From NCBI GenBank assembly GCA_014380205.1, contig JACMKH010000263.1, positions 1-21,762 on the forward strand: a DNA stretch of 21,762 bases. Direction: 5' to 3'. Positions 6,862 through 13,341 of this stretch are shown in pieces. Numbering within the stretch: the first letter of the stretch is position 1; each line of letters starts with the position of its first letter. A program made the position numbers and the translations under genes. The DNA comes from Sphingomonadaceae bacterium. Its GTDB lineage: Bacteria > Pseudomonadota > Alphaproteobacteria > Sphingomonadales > Sphingomonadaceae. The notes under the pieces are model-generated. The model made no database searches and had not been told where the DNA came from. It saw only the letters and a program-made list of their open reading frames with translations.

Positions 6862-7866
6862 ATGCGCGCCGCGGTCATGCAGGGGCTGCACAAGCCGCTC
6901 ACGGTCGAATCGATCGCCGATCCGCGGCCCGCGCCCGGCGAGGTCGTTCTCCGGGTCGCGCGTTGCGGCATCTGCGGGTCGGACCTCCACATGACCGAGG
7001 ATCCGATGTTCGGCATGGGCGCGGGCGACGTGCTTGGCCATGAGTTCGCGGGCGAGGTGGTCGAGGCCAATGCCGCCGAGGGACTCAAGCCCGGCGATCT
7101 CGTTTCGGTGATCCCGATCCGCGGCTGCGGCCGGTGCGCGAGCTGCCGCGCGGGCGAGCCCGCCTGGTGCGCCGAGATGGCGCTCCAGGGCGGCGGCTAC
7201 GCCGAATATGCGACCGCGCGCGCGCACCAGTGCGTGCCGCTTCCGGCCGGGCTGAGCCTTGCCGACGGCGCGATCATCGAGCCCGTCGCGGTCGCGCTCC
7301 ACGGCGTCAATCTCGCGGGGCTCGAGCCCGGCGCCAAGGTGCTGATCCTCGGTGCGGGACCGATCGGGCTCGCGGTCGCCTTCTGGGCGCGGCGGGCGGG
7401 CGCGAGCGCGGTGATCGTCCAGGACATCGCCGACTGGCAGCGCGAACGTGCGATGGAAATGGGCGCGACGGGCTTCATCGTCGACCGCGACGACCCGGTC
7501 GGCGCGGCCGAGCGCGCGCTCGGCGGCAAGGCCGATGTCGTGTTCGAATGCGTCGGCGTCCCCGGCCTGATCGCGCAGGCGGTCGATCAAGTCCGCGTCA
7601 AGGGCACGGTGCTCGTGCTCGGCCTTTGCACCCGGCCCGACAGCTTCATTCCCTTCACCGCGCTTTCGAAGGAGGTCCGCATCCAGACCTCGGCCTTCTT
7701 CACTACGCGGGAGTATCGCCGCTCGCTTGATGTTCTCGAGGCGGGCGCCGCCGAGCCGCGCGCGCTCGTCACCGGCACGATCGGACTCGACGAGGTTCCC
7801 GAGCGTTTCGAATCGTTGCGGACGCGCACCCATGACTGCAAGGTGCTGATCGCGCCGGGCGGATAG
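6862..7866 (+). CDS. Zinc-dependent alcohol dehydrogenase (MDR superfamily, sorbitol/threonine DH-like)
   Basis: A 334-residue medium-chain dehydrogenase. Catalytic zinc ligands are Cys38 (CGICGSD) and His60-Glu61 (GHEF). The structural zinc lobe is Cys89, Cys92, Cys95 and Cys103. The Rossmann loop GAGPIGLA appears near residue 160, followed by VQDI, an acidic end that favours NAD+. The arrangement matches polyol/threonine dehydrogenase-like members, which oxidise secondary or vicinal alcohols. A GTG at 6856 in frame would overlap the preceding TGA as GTGA and is an alternative start adding two residues. ATG 6862 is kept because MRAAV is the usual N-terminus of this family. Confidence 0.85.
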   Translation: MRAAVMQGLHKPLTVESIADPRPAPGEVVLRVARCGICGSDLHMTEDPMFGMGAGDVLGHEFAGEVVEANAAEGLKPGDLVSVIPIRGCGRCASCRAGEPAWCAEMALQGGGYAEYATARAHQCVPLPAGLSLADGAIIEPVAVALHGVNLAGLEPGAKVLILGAGPIGLAVAFWARRAGASAVIVQDIADWQRERAMEMGATGFIVDRDDPVGAAERALGGKADVVFECVGVPGLIAQAVDQVRVKGTVLVLGLCTRPDSFIPFTALSKEVRIQTSAFFTTREYRRSLDVLEAGAAEPRALVTGTIGLDEVPERFESLRTRTHDCKVLIAPGG

Positions 7867-7884
7867 CAAAGGAAAGTGAGTGAG

Positions 7885-9549
7885 ATGCCCGAAGAGTTGA
7901 TCGCCGATTATGTCATTGTCGGCGCGGGGAGCGCGGGGTGCGTGCTCGCCAACCGGCTGTCGGAGGACCCCGCGAACAAGGTCGTGCTGCTCGAGGCGGG
8001 CGGCGACGACCGGCCGATGCGCGGCGGGATCGGCCAGCTCTGGTCGAACATCATGGTCCACACGCCGATCGGCTTCGGCAAGACGCTCAACGATCCCAAG
8101 GTCAACTGGCTCTACGAGACCGAAGTCGACGAGGGCAGCGGCGGGCGGCCGCACAAATGGCCCAAGGGCAAGGTGCTCGGCGGCTCCTCCTCGATCAACG
8201 GGCTGCTCTACATCCGCGGCCAGTCGGCCGATTACGACGGCTGGCGGCAGATGGGCTGCGAGGGTTGGTCGTACGACGACGTGCTCCCCCATTTCCGCAA
8301 GGGCGAGCACCAGGAGCGCGGCGAATGCGAGGTCCACGGCGTCGGCGGCGGGCTCAACGTAGCCGATTTTCCCGAGCAGCATCCGGTCAGCCAGGCGCTG
8401 ATCGACGCCTGTGTCGAGGCGGGCATTCCGTATCGGGAGGACATCAACACCGGCGATCAGGAGGGCGTCACCTGGTTCCAGCTGACCTGGAAGGACGGGC
8501 GGCGCTGCTCGGCCGCGGTGGCGTTCCTCCACCCGGTGATGAACCGCGCCAACCTAGCCGTCGAGACGCGCGCACTAACGACGCGGGTGCTGTTCGAGGG
8601 CAGGCGTGCGGTCGGCGTCGAGTTCAGGCAAAACGGCAAGAAGCGCACGGTTCGGGCACGGCGCGAGGTGATCCTCGCGGCGGGCTCGGTCGAGAGCCCG
8701 AAACTGCTCGAGGTATCGGGCATCGGCCAGGGCGCGCGGCTCCGCGAGCTCGGCGTGGCGGTCGTCCACGAGTCGCCGGGCGTCGGCGAGAATCTCCAGG
8801 ACCATTACATGATCGGCTGCCAGGCGCGGCTCAAGCCCGGCACGCCCTCGGTCAACGACATGGCGAGCGGGCTCGCGCTGGCCAGGCAGGTCGCCCGCTA
8901 CGGGTTCACGCGACGCGGCCTGCTGAGCTACGCGGTCGCGCACGGCACCGCCTTCGCCAAGTCGCGGGAGGGGCTCGAATCGCCCGACATCCAGATCCAC
9001 GTGATGGCCGCGAGCATGGACCTCGAGGTGCTCCAGGCAACCCAGGCGCTCCAGCTCGAGAAGCTGCCCGGGCTCGCCTCGAACCCGTGCCAGCTGCGCC
9101 CCGAATCGCGCGGCTCGATCCACGCCAAATCGCCCGACGCGACCGCCTACCCGCGCATCGCCCCCAACTATCTCTCCGATCCGCTGGACCGCGAGATGGC
9201 GGTCACCCAGCTCAAGCTGATCCGCAAGATCTGGCGTCAGCCCGCGATCGCGAAGTATCTCGATTCGCCCGACGATCCGTTCGGCGACACCGACGAGGCG
9301 ATGTTCCGCTACGCGCAACTCGCCGGCGGCACGCTCTACCATCCCGTCGGGACGTGCAAGATGGGGCATGATCCCAAGGCGGTCGTCGATCCGCAGCTTC
9401 GCGTGCGCGGCGTCGAGGGGCTGCGCGTCGTCGACGCCTCGATCATGCCTCGCATCGTCTCGGGCAACACCAACGCCGCGACGATCATGATCGGCGAGAA
9501 GGGGGCGGAGATGATCCTCGCTTCGGCGCGCGAGGCGATGGCGGCCTAG
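7885..9549 (+). CDS. GMC-family FAD-dependent alcohol oxidoreductase (choline dehydrogenase-like)
   Basis: A 554-residue flavoenzyme. The FAD loop is GAGSAG (13-18), followed by VVLLEAGG. GMC signature 1 is GKVLGGSSSINGLLYIRG and signature 2 is GSVESPKLLEVSGIG. The active-site pair sits in YHPVGTCKMG (His486) and SGNTNAA (Asn528/530). There is no signal peptide, so it should be cytoplasmic or peripherally bound. Relatives oxidise primary alcohols of choline, polyethers and aryl-alkyl substrates; polyethylene glycol dehydrogenase of sphingomonads is one. ATG 7885 is preferred to the in-frame GTG 7876, which lies too near the AGGAAA ribosome site. It ends the rightward run, and its TAG shares the CTAG palindrome with the stop of the opposing SDR. 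Confidence 0.88.
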   Translation: MPEELIADYVIVGAGSAGCVLANRLSEDPANKVVLLEAGGDDRPMRGGIGQLWSNIMVHTPIGFGKTLNDPKVNWLYETEVDEGSGGRPHKWPKGKVLGGSSSINGLLYIRGQSADYDGWRQMGCEGWSYDDVLPHFRKGEHQERGECEVHGVGGGLNVADFPEQHPVSQALIDACVEAGIPYREDINTGDQEGVTWFQLTWKDGRRCSAAVAFLHPVMNRANLAVETRALTTRVLFEGRRAVGVEFRQNGKKRTVRARREVILAAGSVESPKLLEVSGIGQGARLRELGVAVVHESPGVGENLQDHYMIGCQARLKPGTPSVNDMASGLALARQVARYGFTRRGLLSYAVAHGTAFAKSREGLESPDIQIHVMAASMDLEVLQATQALQLEKLPGLASNPCQLRPESRGSIHAKSPDATAYPRIAPNYLSDPLDREMAVTQLKLIRKIWRQPAIAKYLDSPDDPFGDTDEAMFRYAQLAGGTLYHPVGTCKMGHDPKAVVDPQLRVRGVEGLRVVDASIMPRIVSGNTNAATIMIGEKGAEMILASAREAMAA

Positions 9550-10319
9550 CGCGTCATCAGCGTGCCGAGGATGCCGCCGTCGACCGCGATCGCCTGCGCG
9601 GTGATGTGGCTCGCCGCGTCCGAGAGCAGGAACGCCGCCGCTTCGGCGAGCTCCTCGGCGCTGCCGATCCGCCCCTGCGGGACGCCCTTACCCAGCATGT
9701 CGCGGACCGCGTCGGGCGCGTCGGGATCGATGTTCATCAACATCGGCGTCTCGATGAATCCCGGGATCACGCAGTTGACGCGGACGCCGTGCGGCGCGAC
9801 CTCGATCGCCGCGGCGCGCGCGAGCCCGAGCACGCCGTGTTTCGAGGCGACATAGGCCGCGTTGTTCGCCATCCCGCGTTCGCTGGCGAGGCTGCCCGTG
9901 ACGAGGATGCTCCCGCGCCCGCGCGCGACCATGCCGGGCAGCACACGCTTGATCGCCCAGAACACGCTCGCAAGGTTGACGCGGATCACAGCGTCGAAAT
10001 CCTCGTCGGCGTAATCGGCGAGCGGCGCGAACGTTCCCCCCGTCCCGGCGTTGGCGAATAGCCCCTCGATCGGCCCGAGCGCCGCCTCGGCCTCGTCGAA
10101 CGCGGCGAGCAACGCGGACTTGTCGCCGACATCGGCGGCGAACCAGCGGGCGTCTCCGCCCATCGCGGCGACCGCTTCGGCGAGCTTGCCCTCGCTCCGC
10201 GCGATCATTGACACACGCGCGCCGCGCTCCGCGAGCAGCGCTGCGGTTGCGCGTCCGATCCCGGTCGATGCGCCGGTGACGAGGATGTGGCGGTCGTCGA
10301 AGTGTAGTTTGTCTGACAT
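9546..10319 (-). CDS. Short-chain dehydrogenase (classical SDR, FabG-like)
   Basis: A 257-residue SDR with TGASTGIG (15-22), ANAG (89-92), Ser143 (VTGSLAS), Tyr156-Lys160 (YVASK) and a VIPGFIETPM segment after strand six. R41 after the second strand suggests NADP(H) rather than NAD+, unlike the SDRs of the rightward operon. ATG at 10317-10319 has GGAG 7 bases upstream; part of that Shine-Dalgarno lies on the edge of the neighbouring hairpin repeat. The gene converges on the GMC oxidoreductase with a four-base overlap of stop codons. The product probably reduces or oxidises a pathway ketone/alcohol; no specific substrate can be read out. Confidence 0.85.
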   Translation of the reverse strand: MSDKLHFDDRHILVTGASTGIGRATAALLAERGARVSMIARSEGKLAEAVAAMGGDARWFAADVGDKSALLAAFDEAEAALGPIEGLFANAGTGGTFAPLADYADEDFDAVIRVNLASVFWAIKRVLPGMVARGRGSILVTGSLASERGMANNAAYVASKHGVLGLARAAAIEVAPHGVRVNCVIPGFIETPMLMNIDPDAPDAVRDMLGKGVPQGRIGSAEELAEAAAFLLSDAASHITAQAIAVDGGILGTLMTR

Positions 10320-10329
10320 TCCCAAACTC

Positions 10330-10369
10330 CGTCATTCCCGCGAAAGCGGGAATCCAGCTTCTTCTTTCA
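10330..10369 (+). repeat. Hairpin repeat, copy A (left arm of the GIY-YIG unit)
   Basis: It starts CCGTCATTCCCGC, then GAAA, then GCGGGAATCCAGCTTCTTC. The palindrome ATTCCCGC/GCGGGAAT forms an 8-bp stem with a GAAA-type loop. The sequence is a member of the widespread 'CGTCATTCCCGCGAAAGCGGGAATCC' type seen in many proteobacteria (from memory). Confidence 0.85.
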
Positions 10370-10657
10370 GGCGTTGATCGTGGGAAACAGGTCGTTCCAA
10401 TCGGGGTTCGTGCTCTCGATCAGCTCGATCTTCCAATCGCGCAGCCATTTCTTGGCCGCCTTCTCGCGGGCGATGGCCAGCGGCATCGTGTCGTGGCGCT
10501 CGACATGGACGAGACGGAGCAGGCGATATTTGCTGGCGAATTTCGAACCAGCGCGGGCTCGGTGTTGCGCCGCTCGCACAGCGATGTTGGCGGTGACGCC
10601 GGTATAGATCGTGCCGCGATAGCGGTTGGCGAGCATGTAGACCCATGCTTCGCGCAT
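10367..10657 (-). CDS. GIY-YIG nuclease-domain protein (YhbQ/UPF0213-like)
   Basis: A 96-residue stand-alone GIY-YIG domain. The two signature strands are WVYMLA (5-10) and TIYTGVT (16-22). Then come Arg28 and His32 (VRAAQH), a lysine/tyrosine-rich segment (SKFASKYRLLRLV) and the probable catalytic Glu65 (AIAREKAAKKWL). No extra DNA-binding domain is present. This small family occurs in many copies in some proteobacteria and its role is poorly defined; proposals include repair-like nicking. Here the gene fills exactly the space between two inverted repeats, which suggests that the protein recognises or mobilises them. That link is inference. A GAGG lies very close to the ATG, so translation may be weak. 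Confidence 0.85.
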   Translation of the reverse strand: MREAWVYMLANRYRGTIYTGVTANIAVRAAQHRARAGSKFASKYRLLRLVHVERHDTMPLAIAREKAAKKWLRDWKIELIESTNPDWNDLFPTINA

Positions 10658-10667
10658 GCCTCAGACA

Positions 10668-10710
10668 GAAAGAAGAAGAAGCTGGATTCCCGCTTTCACG
10701 GGAATGACGG
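10668..10710 (-). repeat. Hairpin repeat, copy B (right arm of the GIY-YIG unit)
   Basis: This is the reverse complement of copy A. In the palindrome one arm reads ATTCCCGT instead of ATTCCCGC, which changes a C-G pair to a T-G wobble and so keeps the stem. It has one extra CTT triplet in the pyrimidine tail relative to copy A. Confidence 0.85.
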
Positions 10711-10731
10711 GGGAGGGCTCAGTGGACCTCA

Positions 10732-11598
10732 TTACGCCAGACCCAGCACCTTGATCGCGTTTTCCTTCATGATCAGCGGGAGCACCTCCTCGCGGAAGCC
10801 CGCGTCCTGCGCGGCCTCGAGCCATTTCTCGGGCTTGATCAGCGGGAAATCCGAGCCGAACAGCATTTTGTGCCTGAGCTGCGTGTTCGCGTACTGAATC
10901 ACCTGCGGCGGGAAATATTTGGGCGACCAGCCGGAGAGGTCGATGAACACATTCTCCTTGTGGAGCGCCATCGACAGGCTCTGGTCGGTCCACGGCCAGC
11001 TCGGGTGGGCGAGGATGAATCGGATGTCGGGGAATGCGGCCGCGACCTCGTCGATCAGCATCGGCTCGCCCCATTTGAGGCGGACGCCCCCGCCCGCGGG
11101 CATCCCCGTTCCCATCCCCGAATGGCCGGTGTGAAAGAGCGCGGGAAGCTTGTGCTCGGCGATCACCTCGTAGAGCGGCCAGGCGATGCGGTCCGCCGGA
11201 TGAATGTCCTGCATGATGCCGTGGAACTTGAAGCCGCGGACGCCGTAATTCTCGATCAGATCACGCGCCTCGCGCGCGCCGAGCTTGCCCTTGCGAGGGT
11301 CGATCGACGCGAAAGGGATGACGATGTCGAGGTTGTCGGCGGCGAGCTCGGCGATCTCGTAATTGCTCACGCGTTTCGCGCCGAGGCTCGATTCGCAATC
11401 GACGGTGAACAGGCAGAAGCCGATTTCGCGCTCGCGGTAGTAGGCGATCGTCTCGGGGATCGTCGGGCGCTTGCGGTCGGCCTTGAAATAGGCTGAGGCC
11501 GCGTCGAAGAACTCGGCCATCACCGGGTCCTCGGGATCGTGGCACGAGACCTCGGCGTGGACGTGGACGTCGATCGCCTTGAGCTTGGTGACGTCCAT
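10732..11598 (-). CDS. Amidohydrolase-2 family metal-dependent hydrolase/decarboxylase
   Basis: A 288-residue TIM-barrel protein of the amidohydrolase_2 (ACMSD-like) family. The N-terminal metal motif is HxH (His12, His14, IDVHVH). Further ligands are probably His156 or His159 (LFHTGHSG), His198 (LAHPSWPW) and Asp250 (FGSDFPL). The family includes nonoxidative aromatic decarboxylases and lactone or C-C hydrolases. A role on an aromatic acid or lactone in this cluster is possible but unspecified. ATG at 11596-11598 has AAAGG 7 bases upstream, directly beside hairpin repeat C. The frame stays open upstream through the repeats and gives an artefactual IPAFAGMT-type extension, which was removed. 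Confidence 0.85.
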   Translation of the reverse strand: MDVTKLKAIDVHVHAEVSCHDPEDPVMAEFFDAASAYFKADRKRPTIPETIAYYREREIGFCLFTVDCESSLGAKRVSNYEIAELAADNLDIVIPFASIDPRKGKLGAREARDLIENYGVRGFKFHGIMQDIHPADRIAWPLYEVIAEHKLPALFHTGHSGMGTGMPAGGGVRLKWGEPMLIDEVAAAFPDIRFILAHPSWPWTDQSLSMALHKENVFIDLSGWSPKYFPPQVIQYANTQLRHKMLFGSDFPLIKPEKWLEAAQDAGFREEVLPLIMKENAIKVLGLA

Positions 11599-11609
11599 GA
11601 CGCAGCCTT

Positions 11610-11693
11610 TCGTCATTCCTGCGAAGGCAGGAATCTGCTTCTTCCGCCAGCCTATGAAGAAGAAGCAGATTCCCGCTTCCGCGGGAACGACGA
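11610..11693. repeat. Inverted pair of hairpin repeats (copies C and D) with no gene between
   Basis: Copy C (11610-11644) and copy D (11656-11693, reversed) face each other across 11 bases, in the same relative orientation as copies A and B. In copy C the stem reads ATTCCTGC/GCAGGAAT, a paired change from C-G to T-A relative to copy A. In copy D the terminal A is G, giving a G-T wobble. The facing GCTTCTTC and GAAGAAGC tails can also pair, making one long cruciform. The pair lies in the 113-base gap between the aldehyde dehydrogenase and amidohydrolase genes. Confidence 0.85.
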
Positions 11694-11711
11694 GCTTCTT
11701 CCCCTTCCTCC

Positions 11712-13244
11712 CTAAAGCGCGATGATCACCGACTTGAGCTCGGTGTACGCCTCGACGCCCTGGCGCGCCTGTTCGCGGCCGAGGCCCGATTGCTTGAAGC
11801 CGCCGAACGGCAGCGCGGGGTCGATCATCATGTGGCAATTGCCCCAGACGGTGCCCGCCCTGAGCTTGGCGCACATCTTGTGCATCGCGGAGATGTCGCG
11901 CGTCCACACCGAGGCGGCGAGCCCGAAGTCCGAATCATTGGCTTGGCGCGCGACCTCGTCGAGATCATCGAAGCGCTGGGCGACCACCACGGGGCCGAAG
12001 ATCTCCTCGCGGACCACGCTCATCTCGGGATTGACGTCGACGAGCACGGTCGGGGTGACATAATAGCCCTCGGGGCCGATCGCCTCGCCGCCGGTGACCA
12101 CCGACGCGCCCGCCTTCTTGCCCTGATCGATATAGTCGAGCACGCGGCGGTGCTGCTCGTCCGAGACGAGCGGACCCATCTTGGTGTCCGCGGCGAGCGA
12201 GGGGCCGACCTTCCAGCCCTGCGCGGCGTTGGCGACACCCTCGACGAGCTTGTCGAAAATGTCCTTGTGCGCATAGAGCCGCGACCCCGCGACGCAGACC
12301 TGGCCCGCGTTGAAGAAGATCGCGTTGGCCGCGCCGCTTGCGGTCGCCTCGATGTCGACATCGGGGAGGACGAGCACAGGCGACTTGCCGCCAAGCTCGA
12401 GCGTCACGTTCTTGAGCGTGTCGGTCGCGGCGCGGTTGATCACCTTGCCGATCTCGGTCGATCCGGTGAAGGCGACCTTGTCGACATCGCGGTGACGGAC
12501 GAGCCGGTCTCCCGCAGTGTGGCCGTTGCCCGTAATGACATTGACCACCCCCGGCGGGAAGCCCGCGGCGGCGACCATGTCGGCGAGCAGCAGCGCGGTC
12601 AGCGAGGTCTGCTCGGCGGGTTTGAGGATCACGCAGCAGCCCGCCGCGAGCGCGGGGGCGATCTTGAGCGTGGCCATCAGGAGCGGGAAGTTCCACGGCA
12701 CGATCTGCGCGGCGACGCCGACCGGCTCGCGGCGGACATAGGCGTGGAACGCGCCCGAGGGGGCGGTCATCGGATCGATCTGGTCGCCGCCGATCTTGGT
12801 CGCCCAGCCCGCCATGTAATGGAGCATGCCGGCGGCGGCGGGCACGTCGAGCGCGGCGGCGACGGTGCGCGGCTTGCCGTTGTCGATCGCCTCGAGCTCG
12901 GCGAACAGGTCGGCGTTCTTGTGGATCTGGTCGGCGAGCGCGTGGATCATGCTCTCGCGCGCGATCGGCGGAAGGCCCGTCCAGCGGCCGTCGTCGAAGG
13001 CGGTGCGCGCGGCGGCGACGGCGCGGTCGACATCGTCGTTCGAGGCGTCGACGATGCGCGCGATCTCGCGGCCGTTCGAGGGATCGACGACGGCGAGCGT
13101 CTCGTCATGCCGCGAATCGACCCATTCGCCGTCGATGAAAAGCTGCGGCCGGCGGTCGAGCCACTTCTGCGCCGCGGCCGAATAGGCGGATTGCGGGGAC
13201 AAGGTACGCTCGGCGGGGCGGCTCATCGTGTTGACGTCGTTCAT
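11712..13244 (-). CDS. NAD-dependent aldehyde dehydrogenase (phenylacetaldehyde/betaine aldehyde DH-like)
   Basis: A full-length 510-residue ALDH. Asn185 lies in PWNFPLL, the NAD-binding FTGSTEIGK segment at about 259-267, general base Glu283 in LELGGKS, and the nucleophile Cys317 in FNAGQVCVAGSR. The C-terminal PFGGFKQSGLGRE is also present. The wording LHYMAGWATKIGGDQI and the DNGKP motif resemble phenylacetaldehyde dehydrogenase (FeaB/StyD) and other aromatic aldehyde dehydrogenases. It would take the aldehyde made by the PQQ or GMC alcohol dehydrogenases to the acid that the CoA ligase could activate. AGGAGAG lies 6 bases before the ATG. A GTTAT-N5-ATAAC operator candidate stands 27 bases upstream, so it probably has its own promoter. 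Confidence 0.88.
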   Translation of the reverse strand: MNDVNTMSRPAERTLSPQSAYSAAAQKWLDRRPQLFIDGEWVDSRHDETLAVVDPSNGREIARIVDASNDDVDRAVAAARTAFDDGRWTGLPPIARESMIHALADQIHKNADLFAELEAIDNGKPRTVAAALDVPAAAGMLHYMAGWATKIGGDQIDPMTAPSGAFHAYVRREPVGVAAQIVPWNFPLLMATLKIAPALAAGCCVILKPAEQTSLTALLLADMVAAAGFPPGVVNVITGNGHTAGDRLVRHRDVDKVAFTGSTEIGKVINRAATDTLKNVTLELGGKSPVLVLPDVDIEATASGAANAIFFNAGQVCVAGSRLYAHKDIFDKLVEGVANAAQGWKVGPSLAADTKMGPLVSDEQHRRVLDYIDQGKKAGASVVTGGEAIGPEGYYVTPTVLVDVNPEMSVVREEIFGPVVVAQRFDDLDEVARQANDSDFGLAASVWTRDISAMHKMCAKLRAGTVWGNCHMMIDPALPFGGFKQSGLGREQARQGVEAYTELKSVIIAL

Positions 13245-13270
13245 CTGGGCTCTCCTGTGAGTCGGGCTTT

Positions 13271-13285
13271 GTTATGGCCTATAAC
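13271..13285. promoter_or_regulatory. Operator candidate, GTTAT-N5-ATAAC, upstream of the aldehyde dehydrogenase
   Basis: GTTATGGCCTATAAC has the same arms and spacing as the site at 1162-1176, and an inner GGCC. It lies between the ATG of the aldehyde dehydrogenase (13244) and the hairpin repeat at 13290. It suggests that this gene and the 1.1-1.3 kb divergent promoter answer to the same regulator. Confidence 0.5.
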
Positions 13286-13289
13286 ATTT

Positions 13290-13326
13290 TCGTCATTCCC
13301 GCGAAAGCGGGAATCCGGCTTTCTTT
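13290..13326 (+). repeat. Hairpin repeat, solo copy E
   Basis: TCGTCATTCCCGC followed by GAAA and GCGGGAATCC matches copy A over about 25 bases, then the tail diverges (GGCTTTCTTT). The palindrome is perfect. No inverted partner is present nearby. It lies between the stop of the PQQ alcohol dehydrogenase and the aldehyde dehydrogenase promoter, where the hairpin might also end transcription from the left-going upstream gene. Confidence 0.8.
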
Positions 13327-13341
13327 CGCGAGGCTGGCGGT

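Larger units (their letters stand above)
10330..10710. mobile_element. Candidate mobile unit: GIY-YIG nuclease gene framed by inverted hairpin repeats
   Basis: The left arm (10330-10369) and right arm (10668-10710) are inverted copies of one repeat. Aligned in the same sense they agree over about 36 bases with one mismatch. Between them lies only the GIY-YIG gene: its stop codon falls inside the left arm and its ATG lies about 10 bases from the right arm. No obvious target duplication is visible, with aaact on the left outside flank and gggag on the right. The unit sits between two minus-strand catabolic genes. A gene-less pair of the same repeats, also facing the same way, occurs at 11610-11693. 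Confidence 0.5.

Noticed and set aside
1262..9549. Polyethylene glycol (peg-type) operon
   Set aside because: A GMC enzyme, an ALDH, a ligase and a GST are present, but the order, two LigD-like SDRs, DAD cupins and absence of a TonB receptor fit an aromatic route better. Kept only as an alternative.
10325..10335. Target-site duplication around the GIY-YIG unit
   Set aside because: The outer flanks (aaact on the left, gggag on the right) do not match in direct or inverted form.
10330..11693. CRISPR array made of the ATTCCCGC repeats
   Set aside because: Copies are inverted, unevenly spaced and contain no regular spacers, and no cas genes are present.
11599..11907. Upstream extension of the amidohydrolase, including an IPAFAGMT-like peptide
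   Set aside because: The peptide is the translated hairpin repeat, a well-known annotation artefact, and the rest overlaps the aldehyde dehydrogenase.
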